Source of the DNA: Natronospira bacteriovora
GTDB lineage: Bacteria; Pseudomonadota; Gammaproteobacteria; Natronospirales; Natronospiraceae
Direction: 5' to 3'
DNA: 64,000 nt
Assembly: GCF_030848495.1 (NCBI RefSeq)
Contig: NZ_JAVDDT010000002.1
Coordinates: 496,001-560,000 of the forward strand
A program made the position numbers and the translations under genes. Shown here one piece after another: positions 18,241-27,072 of the stretch. The notes beneath the pieces were generated by a model. It ran no database searches and was not told the origin of the DNA. It was given only the letters and a program-made list of their open reading frames with translations. Position 1 is the first letter of the stretch. Each line of letters opens with the position of its first letter.

Positions 18241-19280
18241 CTACGATCCGGCGTGGAATCTTTTTGCTATTGACGCTGATGATGATCGGCGCCGCGGTGG
18301 CTGCATTCTGGGCCTGGCAGCAATGGCAGGCGGTCACCACAACACCGCTGGCGGTGGATGAAGCCGAGTATCTGCAGGTGGATCGTGGCCGTTCCCTGAT
18401 TTCGGTGATGCGCGAGCTGGAATCCCGGGGTCTCATCCAGGATGCCGACCGAGTGCGTTACTGGTCTCGGATCACCGGGGAAGGGCGGGCGATTCGGGCC
18501 GGTGAATACCGCCTGGAGCCGGGAATGACCGTGCCCGACCTGGTATCGCGAATGGATCGGGGCGAGGTCGTTCTGCATCGTTTGACACTGGTGGAAGGAT
18601 GGACCTTTCGGCAGTTTCGCGAGGCTCTTGCCAATCATGACGCGGTTCAGTCCACGCTGGACGGAGTGGCCGATGAAGAGATCATGGCAGTGCTAGGATA
18701 CCCGGAGATGCACCCGGAAGGCTGGTTCCTTCCCGAGACCTACAGCTTCCCAAGGGGCACATCGGATCGTGAGATTCTCCAGCGCGCCCATCAGTCCATG
18801 CGCGAAGCGCTGGAAGCGATATGGCAGGATCGCGACGGCGGCCTGCCATTCGATACGCCTTATGAAGCACTGATTCTTGCCTCCATCATCGAGCGCGAAA
18901 CCGGGCAGTATGGTGAGCGGCGCAAGGTAGCGGGTGTCTTCGTGCGCCGTCTCAGGGAGGGCATGCGCCTGCAGACGGATCCGACTGTCATCTACGGCCT
19001 GCCTGAAGGTGAATACCAGGGGCGTCTGCGCTATCGCCATCTGCGGACCGATACGCCATACAACACCTACACCCGCCACGGATTGACACCCACGCCCATC
19101 GCCATGCCGGGCCGCGCTTCACTTGAGGCGGCGGTGCAGCCGCTCGTGGGGGAGTACCTGTATTTCGTCTCCCGAAATGACGGCACCCACCATTTTTCAG
19201 CGACGTTGCGAGAGCATAACCGGGCGGTTCGCAAATACCAGTTGGGTGAGGAGATCGATCTGGGTAATGGCAATGACTGA
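18231..19280 (+). CDS. mltG: endolytic murein transglycosylase
   Basis: The product is 349 residues from ATG 18231, overlapping pabC by ten bases. One N-terminal membrane helix (about 8-28) precedes a LysM-like region and the YceG domain. The catalytic Glu is Glu221 in ASIIERETG, and YNTYTRHGLTPTPIAMPG is the family hallmark. It cleaves nascent glycan strands at the inner membrane. The longer reading from 18027 lies inside pabC and is rejected. Confidence 0.95.
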   Translation: MSLATIRRGIFLLLTLMMIGAAVAAFWAWQQWQAVTTTPLAVDEAEYLQVDRGRSLISVMRELESRGLIQDADRVRYWSRITGEGRAIRAGEYRLEPGMTVPDLVSRMDRGEVVLHRLTLVEGWTFRQFREALANHDAVQSTLDGVADEEIMAVLGYPEMHPEGWFLPETYSFPRGTSDREILQRAHQSMREALEAIWQDRDGGLPFDTPYEALILASIIERETGQYGERRKVAGVFVRRLREGMRLQTDPTVIYGLPEGEYQGRLRYRHLRTDTPYNTYTRHGLTPTPIAMPGRASLEAAVQPLVGEYLYFVSRNDGTHHFSATLREHNRAVRKYQLGEEIDLGNGND

Positions 19281-19947
19281 GGCGCCGGAAATGCGACGAG
19301 GCTGTTTTCTGACCGTCGAAGGGGGCGAGGGTGTCGGCAAATCATCCAACATGGCCTTCATTGCCGATTGCTTGAGGGAGCGAGGAATCACAGTCCGTCA
19401 GACGCGTGAACCCGGCGGGACACCGTTTGCCGAAGCGGTACGGCAGTTGTTGCTCGACCGTGAGAGCGCGCCCATGCCGGATGAGGCTGAGCTGCTGCTG
19501 ATCTTTGCAGCCCGGGCGAGCCATGTGCGCGATGTCATCAAGCCGGCCCTGGCCCGTGGGGAGTGGGTGCTGTGCGACCGTTTTACCGATGCCAGCTACG
19601 CCTATCAGGGGGCAGGCAGAGAGTTGGGCGAGGAGGCGGTTGCTTGGCTTGAACAGTGGGTGCAAGGATCGTTGCGTCCGGATCTGACCCTGCTGCTTGA
19701 CGCCCCCGTGGCCGTGGGATTCGCGCGCGCGGATCAACGAGGGGCGCGGGATCGCTTCGAGTCCGAGGTCGAAGCTTTTTTCGAACGAATTCGCCAGGCC
19801 TATCTCGCGCGTGCACGGGCCGAGCCGGAACGGTTCCGTGTGGTGGATGCCAGCCACGGTCTGCAGGCCGTCCAGGGGCAGATTCAGGCATTGCTGGACG
19901 ATTATCTGAAACAGTGGCAAGTGAGTGGAACAATCCGCAATGACTGA
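19273..19947 (+). CDS. tmk: thymidylate kinase
   Basis: The product is 224 residues. The P-loop is GGEGVGKSS (17-25), followed by TREPGGTPFAE and DRFTDASYAYQGAGRE (DR motif and dTMP-binding region). It phosphorylates dTMP to dTDP. The start at 19273 overlaps mltG; an ATG at 19267 adds two residues and is also possible. It overlaps holB. Confidence 0.95.
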   Translation: MTEAPEMRRGCFLTVEGGEGVGKSSNMAFIADCLRERGITVRQTREPGGTPFAEAVRQLLLDRESAPMPDEAELLLIFAARASHVRDVIKPALARGEWVLCDRFTDASYAYQGAGRELGEEAVAWLEQWVQGSLRPDLTLLLDAPVAVGFARADQRGARDRFESEVEAFFERIRQAYLARARAEPERFRVVDASHGLQAVQGQIQALLDDYLKQWQVSGTIRND

Positions 19948-20989
19948 GCATTCGTCTTCGGAGAGCCGGCCGTGTTATCGGCCGCTGAGCTGGCATGAGC
20001 CCGCCTGGCAGGGATTGATGGCCAGGCGCGATGCCGGACGCCTTCCCCACGCCATTCTCCTCTCTGGCCCGGCCGGCGTAGGTAAGGCGCATTTTGCCCG
20101 CGCTCTGGCCCAGAGCCGCCTTTGCCAGCAGGTACTGGCCAATGGCAGCGCCTGTGGTGAATGCAACGCCTGCCGACAGTTCATGGCGGGCAGCCATCCG
20201 GATTGGCGCCAGATCGGCATTGATCCCAAACGAAAGAACATTCTCATCGACCAGGTCCGGGCTCTGTCGGAATGGATGAGCCTGACGGCCTCCGGCGGGC
20301 GGGGCAAGCTGGCAATGATCGATCCGGCCGAGCGCATGAGCAACGGGGCAGCAAACAGTCTGCTCAAGACACTGGAGGAGCCGGCCGGGGACAGCATTCT
20401 CCTTCTGGTTTCTTCCCTGCCCGGGCGATTGTCCGCCACCGTGCGTAGCCGCTGTCAGCAACTTGCCCTGTCCATGCCCGCAAGAGATGTAGCCCGGGCC
20501 TGGCTGGCTGAACAATCCTCGGCCAGCGGTGAGCTGGAAACGGCACTGGATCTTGCCGGCGGTGCACCATTCAGGGCCCTGAACCTGGTTGAGGCGGGGG
20601 TTCTGGAACGAGCACGCGAGAATGCTGATGCCCTGATTGCCATCGGCAATGGTCGGGCATCCATCGTCAGCACAGCGGAAGCCTGGGCCCGTCAGGATCT
20701 GGTCTGGCTTCTGGACTGGTGGCGAGTATGGCTTCAGGCTTTTCTGCGCCTCGCACAGGCCGGACAATCCGGCGCGCCGGGTCTGATCGATGGCGAGCGC
20801 GCGGATTTGCAAAAAATCCTGCAGGGCATAGACTGCTCGGAAGCGCATCGCCTGTTGCTGGCCATTCAGGAAGGGGAACGGCGAGTGGACAGCGCCAACG
20901 CCCAGCTCCTTCTGGAGTCATTGCTGGGGCACTGGGCCCGGGCCTGCGGTGTCATCGGACAGTCCGGACGAGTCAGAGAGGTCGTGTGA
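19940..20989 (+). CDS. holB: DNA polymerase III subunit delta prime
   Basis: The product is 349 residues. It has the degenerate P-loop GPAGVGKA (about 43-50), the zinc-binding cysteines in LCQ...CGECNAC, and NSLLKTLEEPA plus the VRSRCQQ arginine region, as in clamp-loader subunits. It belongs to the clamp loader of the replisome. GTG 19925 would add five residues. The gene order tmk-holB-pilZ is that of Pseudomonas. Confidence 0.94.
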   Translation: MTEHSSSESRPCYRPLSWHEPAWQGLMARRDAGRLPHAILLSGPAGVGKAHFARALAQSRLCQQVLANGSACGECNACRQFMAGSHPDWRQIGIDPKRKNILIDQVRALSEWMSLTASGGRGKLAMIDPAERMSNGAANSLLKTLEEPAGDSILLLVSSLPGRLSATVRSRCQQLALSMPARDVARAWLAEQSSASGELETALDLAGGAPFRALNLVEAGVLERARENADALIAIGNGRASIVSTAEAWARQDLVWLLDWWRVWLQAFLRLAQAGQSGAPGLIDGERADLQKILQGIDCSEAHRLLLAIQEGERRVDSANAQLLLESLLGHWARACGVIGQSGRVREVV

Positions 20990-21342
20990 TGAGTGCAGCC
21001 AAGGGACCGCAGCAGGGGATTCTCACCCTGACGATCAAGGACAAGAGCGCCCTGTACGTGGCCTACATGGGCTTCATCAAGAATGGCGGTCTGTTCATTC
21101 CCACCAGTAAGCCTTATCGCCTCGGTGACGAGGTGTTTCTGCTGCTGACCCTGATGGACGACAGCGAGAAGCTGCCGGTGGCCGGCAAGGTGGTCTGGGT
21201 CACGCCCCGCGGTGCGGGAGGAAAAAGGGTTGCCGGTATCGGTGTCCAGTTTTCCGAGAAGGATGGCGGCAACACGCAGAAGAAGATTGAAACCTACCTG
21301 GCAGGCGCCTTGGGCGCCGATCGGCCGACCCACACCATGTAA
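20989..21342 (+). CDS. pilZ: type IV pilus PilZ protein
   Basis: The product is 117 residues from ATG 20989, overlapping the holB stop as TGATG. The PilZ barrel is visible (NGGLFIPTSKPYRLGDEVFLLLTL, then VAGIGVQF). It lacks the RxxxR cyclic-di-GMP motif, as in the PilZ protein needed for type IV pilus assembly, which acts through PilB and FimX-like partners rather than by binding the nucleotide. Confidence 0.92.
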   Translation: MSAAKGPQQGILTLTIKDKSALYVAYMGFIKNGGLFIPTSKPYRLGDEVFLLLTLMDDSEKLPVAGKVVWVTPRGAGGKRVAGIGVQFSEKDGGNTQKKIETYLAGALGADRPTHTM

Positions 21343-21400
21343 TTCGTAATATTTTTTGGGAACACGAGGCCATTGCCGCAGTCTCACGACAGGACTCGGA

Positions 21401-22621
21401 ATGGAGGGGGACGGCTTGCCAGTACCGGAAATGCTCGCGGTGATGATCGCCCTTTGGGTGGGCCTTGTACTTGCCGGTCTGGTGGAGGCTGCCCGACATG
21501 GTCGGCTACTTCGACGCATACCCGTTCGCATCCACGTCAACGGCACTCGCGGAAAGACAAGTGTTACCCGATTGATTGCGGCCGGCCTGCGCAATGGCGG
21601 GAAGCGTGTCTGTGCGAAAACCACCGGATCGGCAGCCGCGCTGATCGATCCCGAAGGCCGCGAGTTCCCTCTCTACCGCATCAGCGGCGCCAATATCATC
21701 GAGCAGATGCGCATCATGGGTCGCATGGCCGCTCTCCGGCCGGAGATCGCCGTGGTGGAGTGCATGGCGCTTCAACCCCAGTACCAGTCACTGACCGAAC
21801 TGAAGATGGTTCGATCCACCCACGGGGTTATTACCAATGCCCGGGCGGATCACCTGGAAGTCATGGGGCCCGGAGAAGAGGATGTGGCCCTTGCCCTGGC
21901 CGGGAGTACGCCGGTAAAGGGGGAACTCTTCACTGCGGAACGGGATCTTGTCGCGGTCTTCGAGCATGCCTGCAAGGATCGGCACTCCGAGTTGCGGCAG
22001 GTCGGCGAAGAGGAAGTGGCGGCGATCGATGATCGTATCCTGCAACGCTTCCAATACAGTGAGCATGCCGAGAATGTCGCGTTGGCTCTCAAGGTCTGCA
22101 GTGCACTTGGCGTGGATCGTGAGCGTGCCCTGGAGGGCATGGTGGGCCTGGCACCGGAATCAGGTGCCATGCGGGTCCTGCATGTGGACTATTTCCACCG
22201 GGACATCATTTTCGTCAATGCCTTCGCCGCCAATGACCCCGAATCCACCGGACGCATCTGGTCACGCATGGTGGAGCGGCATGGGGAAGGACGTCGTCGT
22301 ATCGCACTGATCAACTGTCGCAGTGATCGCCCCCATCGTTCTCAGCAGATGGCTCAGGTAGCGCCGGATTGGCCACCGGCCGATTGCTATCTGTTGATGG
22401 GCTCGGGTACTTTGCTCTTCGCAAGAATGGCCGTCAAGAACGGAGTCGACCCCGAAAGGCTGCTGGTCATGGAGCATGCCTCCATGGTGGAAGTGACGGA
22501 GACCATTCTCGAGCAATGCGGTGAGCGATCACTGGTGGTGGGCATGTGCAATATTCACGGCGGGGGAGAGGAAGTTGCCCGATTCTTCCAGAACCGCGCC
22601 AGCCGGGAAGAGGATCTATGA
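21401..22621 (+). CDS. pgsB: poly-gamma-glutamate synthase subunit PgsB/CapB
   Basis: The product is 406 residues. An N-terminal membrane segment (about 10-28) precedes a Mur-ligase-like ATPase with P-loop NGTRGKTS (47-54) and VVECMALQPQYQ. The C-terminal VVGMCNIHGGGEEVA is typical of PgsB. It activates and polymerises glutamate together with PgsC. Start 21401 is chosen as the nearest in-frame ATG to the family N-terminus; 21431 is an alternative. It overlaps pgsC as ATGA. Confidence 0.92.
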   Translation: MEGDGLPVPEMLAVMIALWVGLVLAGLVEAARHGRLLRRIPVRIHVNGTRGKTSVTRLIAAGLRNGGKRVCAKTTGSAAALIDPEGREFPLYRISGANIIEQMRIMGRMAALRPEIAVVECMALQPQYQSLTELKMVRSTHGVITNARADHLEVMGPGEEDVALALAGSTPVKGELFTAERDLVAVFEHACKDRHSELRQVGEEEVAAIDDRILQRFQYSEHAENVALALKVCSALGVDRERALEGMVGLAPESGAMRVLHVDYFHRDIIFVNAFAANDPESTGRIWSRMVERHGEGRRRIALINCRSDRPHRSQQMAQVAPDWPPADCYLLMGSGTLLFARMAVKNGVDPERLLVMEHASMVEVTETILEQCGERSLVVGMCNIHGGGEEVARFFQNRASREEDL

Positions 22622-23193
22622 TTGCGCTCAACATTCTGGCCGTTGCCATTGGCATCGGCCTTTTCTTCACTCTGTTGCTGAGTCAGGCTTTCGGGCTGGC
22701 GGCCGGGGGACTGGTGGTGCCCGGTTATATGGCGCTCCAGCTCATGAATCCTTTCAATGTGGCGCTGACCCTCAGTGCCGCGCTGGCGACATTCCTCATC
22801 GTTCGGGTCATTGCGGCTTATGCGGTGATCTACGGTCGCCGCCAGACCATTATCATGATACTGACCGGATACCTCATTGCCGGCCTGATGGATCTGCTGC
22901 TGGGAAGCATGGTTGCATGGACAAACCTGGAAATGGCCGGTGAAAGCGGGGACGCGGAAGCCCGGGTGGCTGAACTGGAGTCCGCCTTCATGATGTCCAT
23001 GATGGAGATGAGCATCATCGGGTACATCATTCCCGGATTGATTGCCATCTGGTTTGATCGTCAGGGGGTATTGCAGACCTTGTGTGGGCTGGCGGTCACG
23101 GCGGTGCTCGTGCGCCTGGCATTGATCGTGGTCATGCCCGAAACCCTGCAGGCCTATGAAGCCCAGCAGGCCTTCCGCATGCCGGGCTGGTGA
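22618..23193 (+). CDS. pgsC: poly-gamma-glutamate synthesis membrane protein PgsC/CapC
   Basis: The product is 191 residues with about five hydrophobic helices. AAGGLVVPGYMAL near residue 27 and GYIIPGLIAIWFDRQG near residue 140 match the PgsC family. It forms the membrane part of the PgsBC synthase. The ATG overlaps the pgsB stop codon. The longer frame beginning at 22546 lies in pgsB. Confidence 0.92.
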   Translation: MIALNILAVAIGIGLFFTLLLSQAFGLAAGGLVVPGYMALQLMNPFNVALTLSAALATFLIVRVIAAYAVIYGRRQTIIMILTGYLIAGLMDLLLGSMVAWTNLEMAGESGDAEARVAELESAFMMSMMEMSIIGYIIPGLIAIWFDRQGVLQTLCGLAVTAVLVRLALIVVMPETLQAYEAQQAFRMPGW

Positions 23194-23207
23194 AAGGAGT
23201 TGTCTCG

Positions 23208-24356
23208 ATGAGTCGCATTACCAAGATTTACTGGCGCTCCTCAAGGGTACCGGCCTGGGGCCTGGTGCTTCTGGCGCTTGCCGCCATCGGCGCCCTGCTT
23301 GCCGCGGAAGGGATACAGAAACGCGACCCGGTGGTGGAGGCCAACTACGCGACAATGGTTGCCGCCTCGCGAACCTTTCGTGACGCGGTGGAAGTACTTC
23401 GCCCCCTGCGCGGACGCATTGAGCCCATCAATCCCCAGTTTGACCCTCAGCGTTCAGGCCTGATTGGTGTCGCCTCCAGCTCCGTTACCACGACCCGGGG
23501 TGGTCTGGAGTCCAAGCAGACGTCCATCAATCCCAACTGGGCGGCCGTGGCGGTGAAATTGCTGGCCGATGCCGGCGTCGAGGCAGGCGACCTGGTGGCC
23601 GTCACGGTGTCGGGATCCTTTCCGGCGCTGAATCTGGCGGTCTATGCCGCATTGGAGGCCATGGGCGCGGAGCCGGTGATCATCGCTTCGGGGTCCTCGT
23701 CCCAGTGGGGCGCCAATGTGCCCGAAATGCTGTGGCTTGATATGGAGAGAGAGCTGCGGCGGGCGGGTGTGATCAGCCTGCAGCCAGTGGCGGCGTCCAT
23801 CGGCGGTGTCGAGGATCGCGGCGTGGATCTCCCGGACGAGGGGGTTCAGGCGATTAGACGAAGCATCGACAGGGCGGGAGTTGCCTTTCTGGATCCCGGC
23901 AGCTATCGGGAGGCGGTGGCGGATCGGGTGGCCCTGTTCCGGGAGCATTCCGGTGGTCGCCCCTTCAAGGCTTTCGTCAATGTGGGTGGGGGCGCGACCA
24001 TCGTCGGTCCCCCGGGAATCGACAGCCAGTTCTCCTCGGGCTTGTCCCGCAATGCACCTGCCAGGGCTTTCGCGGTCGAGACAGTGATGGGTTATTTCCT
24101 GCGGGAGAATGTCCCGGCCATTCATTTCATTCGGATTAACAGCATGGCGGAACGACACGGTCTGCCCATTGCGCCGGAAGAGGCCGTGCCCGTGGGTGAT
24201 GGTGGAATCTACAGTGCGAGCACCTATCGCCGTGGTCTGGCCGTGATGCTGGGGCTGGCCCTGATCGGTCTGACCTGGCTGATGGTTCACTCAGCCGGGA
24301 TCAGCGGATTCTCGCGTCGCTCCGAAGGCAGCAAAGGCGTCCGGCCAATGGTGTGA
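23208..24356 (+). CDS. pgsW: poly-gamma-glutamate system protein PgsW
   Basis: The product is 382 residues from ATG 23208 with AAAGGAG upstream. It has an N-terminal membrane helix (about 17-36), a large extracytoplasmic domain (VSGSFPALNLAVYAALEAMG, FVNVGGGATIVG) and a C-terminal helix (about 345-362). This matches the PgsW family found next to PgsB and PgsC in bacteria lacking the usual PgsA. Its biochemical role is not established. Confidence 0.85.
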   Translation: MSRITKIYWRSSRVPAWGLVLLALAAIGALLAAEGIQKRDPVVEANYATMVAASRTFRDAVEVLRPLRGRIEPINPQFDPQRSGLIGVASSSVTTTRGGLESKQTSINPNWAAVAVKLLADAGVEAGDLVAVTVSGSFPALNLAVYAALEAMGAEPVIIASGSSSQWGANVPEMLWLDMERELRRAGVISLQPVAASIGGVEDRGVDLPDEGVQAIRRSIDRAGVAFLDPGSYREAVADRVALFREHSGGRPFKAFVNVGGGATIVGPPGIDSQFSSGLSRNAPARAFAVETVMGYFLRENVPAIHFIRINSMAERHGLPIAPEEAVPVGDGGIYSASTYRRGLAVMLGLALIGLTWLMVHSAGISGFSRRSEGSKGVRPMV

Positions 24357-24368
24357 TGACCGGACGCC
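24336..24368. repeat. inverted repeat across the pgsW stop codon
   Basis: GGCGTCCGG (24336-24344) and CCGGACGCC (24360-24368) bracket the pgsW stop with a 15-base loop. A second small stem (CCAGGCG/CGCCTGG, 24403-24422) follows. Neither has a U run, so they may protect the 3' end or mark the boundary with the convergent thioesterase gene. Confidence 0.5.
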
Positions 24369-24429
24369 ACCAATACGGAGCTCTTCAACCGCTGGTCGCT
24401 CCCAGGCGCTTTTCCGCCTGGAAAACCGC

Positions 24430-24873
24430 TTATTTGCCCTTCACGGGGCGGCCGTCCGGATCCTTTGGGTTCTGATCCGCACCATGGGGAACCGGTCGCG
24501 GCCGACCATCCAGATCAATATGTACATAGGTGATGGAAGCCGTGGCAACTCGAACATGCCGCGCCACTCCACCATCATTGCGTTCCGAGAAGATGGTGAT
24601 TTCTACCGTGATGGAGGTGTTTCCCACCTTGGCCACATCACAGTAGAAGCTGACCACATCCCCGACAAAGACCGGGCGCAGAAATTTCACGTCATTCACG
24701 GCAACCGTAACCACACGTCCGGCGGCGCGCCGGTAGGCAAGGATGGCGCCGGCCACATCGGCGTGAGACATGATCCAGCCGCCGAAGATGTCCCCGAGGC
24801 CATTGGTGTCCTTGGGCATGGCCAGGGTGCGAACGGCGGCTTCACGATCTTCCGGTGGGTCTTCCCAGTACAT
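24430..24873 (-). CDS. yciA: acyl-CoA thioesterase, YciA family
   Basis: The product is 147 residues with a hotdog fold. GDIFGGWIMSHADVAGAILA carries the catalytic Asp in the family motif, and VGDVVSFYCDVAKVGNTSITV follows. It hydrolyses acyl-CoA in the cytosol. It lies 87 bases downstream of the beta-oxidation enzyme on the same strand and may be cotranscribed with it. A small stem (GGGCC/GGCCC) lies between them. Confidence 0.9.
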   Translation of the reverse strand: MYWEDPPEDREAAVRTLAMPKDTNGLGDIFGGWIMSHADVAGAILAYRRAAGRVVTVAVNDVKFLRPVFVGDVVSFYCDVAKVGNTSITVEITIFSERNDGGVARHVRVATASITYVHIDLDGRPRPVPHGADQNPKDPDGRPVKGK

Positions 24874-24960
24874 CGGGACTCTCCCTGAAGTTTTGCTTGT
24901 GATGGATGAAGGCGGGAAGGCGGGCCTCCCGGAGGGTGGCCCACGGGATCATCGTCACCT

Positions 24961-26991
24961 TCAGAGGTCGCTCCAGCCGGCGTCCGGCTTGAAGCGGTCG
25001 CCGTAGGTGTTCTGCAGCTTCTCCAGGCGGCTGCGCACTTCCTTGATGCCTTCACTTCGGGCGTAATTGATCGGGCCACCCCGGAAGGGGGCAAAGCCGG
25101 TTCCGAAAATCACGCCGCCATCAAGAATTTCTTCATTCTCCACGATCTTCTCGCGCAGGCAGGCCACGGCGGTATTGATCATCGGCAGAATCATCCGATC
25201 CGTCAGGTCGGCAGGGATCTCGGCGGCCTTGCTGCGATCCTTGACCGGCTTGCCGTCTTCATAGCGGTAGAAGCCTTCGCCGGTCTTGCGACCGAGCTTC
25301 CTGGCTTCCACCAGTTCTTCCAGACGTCTGGGCACCGGAACACCGTACTCCTTGCCCAGAATCTGTGCCACGGAAAGACCCACATCCAGGCCGACCGTAT
25401 CGGCCAGTTCAGCCGGACCCATGGGCATGCCGTAATCCTTGGCGGCCTTATCGATAGCTTCCAGGGGAACACCGTCTTCATAGGCCAGTACCGCTTCCAT
25501 CATGTAGGGCATCAGGATGCGGTTGACCAGGAAACCCGGCGCGCTCTTGCAGGGCACGGGCAGTCGATTAACGTGGCGGGTGAAGGCGAGGGCCTTGCGG
25601 ATGACCTCACCGTCCGTTTCATCGGTATGAATGACTTCAACCAGCGGCATCTTGGCCACCGGATTGAAGAAGTGCAGGCCCACCAGTCGGTTTGGATCGC
25701 TCAGTGCACCGCGCAGGGTCTCAAGCCGGATACTGGAGGTGTTGGTGGCCAGCACGGCATCCTTGCGCATTTTCGGTTCGAGCTTCTGATAGAGCTCCTG
25801 CTTGGCTTCCACGTTTTCGAAAATTGCCTCGATCACCACATCGGCTTGTGCCACGCCGTCGCCGGCCACATCCATCTTGAGGCGCTTGACCGCGGCTTCG
25901 ACTTTCTCCTCGGTCTTCAGTTTTTTCTCGAACAGCTTGCGAGCCCTGTCCAGCGCTTTTTGAACCTGCTCTTCCGTCTGATCCTGGAGCGTGACCTCGA
26001 AGCCGCTGAAGGCCGACCAGGCGGCAATGTCACCGCCCATCACGCCGGCACCGACCACATGCACGCGCTTGAGATCCAGGTCCTTCTTGTTGCCAAGACC
26101 CTTGAGCTTGTCCTGGAGCAGAAAGACACGCACCAGGTTGCGGGCGGTCTCTCCCATCATCAGGCGGGCGATGGAGTTTGCTTCTTCCAGGTACATCTGC
26201 TCATGATTGCCCCAGAAACGCCGCCAGAGATCGATGATGGCGTATGGGGCCGGATAATGCTTCTTCGCTGCCTTGCCCGCCACCTGTTTTTCCATCTGGC
26301 CGGCCAGAAAGCCGCGCACACCGGGCAGGTTCGCCAGCCTGGCGGTGAAGGGTGCTTTCCGGCGCCCGGGGGGGGTGAGGGCAATCTGGCGTGCCGCATC
26401 ATGCAGACTGTCCGGATCCACCAGACGATCGACCAGGCCGATCTTCAGGGCCTGCTTGCCCCGGAGGCTGCGGCCACTGAGCATCATGTCCATGGCGGAG
26501 AAGACACCCACCAGGCGAATGGAGCGTACGGTACCGCCGAAGCCGGGGTGAATGCCCAGCTTCACTTCCGGCAGACCGAGCTGAGTGCGGTCATCATCGG
26601 CGGCGATGCGGTAGTCACAGGCCAGCGCCAGCTCCAGACCGCCACCCAGCGCGAATCCGTGAATCACCGCTATGGTGGTGCAGGGCAGGGCTTCGAGGCG
26701 CTCCAGGGCCTTCTGGCCGCCACGGATCATGTCCTTGGCCTGGTCGGCATTCTCAAGAGTCGTGAACTCCTTGATGTCCGCACCCGCAATAAAGCCACTC
26801 TTCTTGGCCGAGTAGATCACGACGGCCTTCAGATTCTCGATCTTCTCGATTTCCGCCAGGCGCTCGTCCAGCTCCTTCATGACATCACTGGAAAGCGTGT
26901 TGGCACTGGCTTCCGCCTTGTCGAACTTCAACCAGCCGATCTGGTTGCTGTCGACTTCCAACGACCAGTTCTGCTTGCTTTGTTCACTCAT
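24961..26991 (-). CDS. FadB/FadJ-like fatty acid oxidation complex alpha subunit
   Basis: The product is 676 residues. The N-terminal enoyl-CoA hydratase domain has the oxyanion motif HGFALGGGLELALACDYRIA and the Glu-bearing GLPEVKLGIHPGFGGT. The 3-hydroxyacyl-CoA dehydrogenase domain has the NAD motif VVGAGVMGG (about 313-321) and catalytic His in GLHFFNPVAKMPLVEVI. It carries out the two middle steps of beta-oxidation. No thiolase (fadA/fadI) gene is adjacent. ATG 26991 is preceded by GGGAGA; the longer start at 27036 lacks a site. Confidence 0.93.
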   Translation of the reverse strand: MSEQSKQNWSLEVDSNQIGWLKFDKAEASANTLSSDVMKELDERLAEIEKIENLKAVVIYSAKKSGFIAGADIKEFTTLENADQAKDMIRGGQKALERLEALPCTTIAVIHGFALGGGLELALACDYRIAADDDRTQLGLPEVKLGIHPGFGGTVRSIRLVGVFSAMDMMLSGRSLRGKQALKIGLVDRLVDPDSLHDAARQIALTPPGRRKAPFTARLANLPGVRGFLAGQMEKQVAGKAAKKHYPAPYAIIDLWRRFWGNHEQMYLEEANSIARLMMGETARNLVRVFLLQDKLKGLGNKKDLDLKRVHVVGAGVMGGDIAAWSAFSGFEVTLQDQTEEQVQKALDRARKLFEKKLKTEEKVEAAVKRLKMDVAGDGVAQADVVIEAIFENVEAKQELYQKLEPKMRKDAVLATNTSSIRLETLRGALSDPNRLVGLHFFNPVAKMPLVEVIHTDETDGEVIRKALAFTRHVNRLPVPCKSAPGFLVNRILMPYMMEAVLAYEDGVPLEAIDKAAKDYGMPMGPAELADTVGLDVGLSVAQILGKEYGVPVPRRLEELVEARKLGRKTGEGFYRYEDGKPVKDRSKAAEIPADLTDRMILPMINTAVACLREKIVENEEILDGGVIFGTGFAPFRGGPINYARSEGIKEVRSRLEKLQNTYGDRFKPDAGWSDL

Positions 26992-27072
26992 CGGGTTCTC
27001 CCTTGAGGGTTGATGCATTGACGATAAAGAGATCATGACCCGGCCGGTGATGCAGGCCGGTGTCGCTGGTGA

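Noticed and set aside
25573-27006. 477-codon open frame on the plus strand
   Set aside because: It lies entirely opposite the FadB/FadJ-like gene, whose motifs are unambiguous. GC-rich codon bias on the real strand opens such frames.
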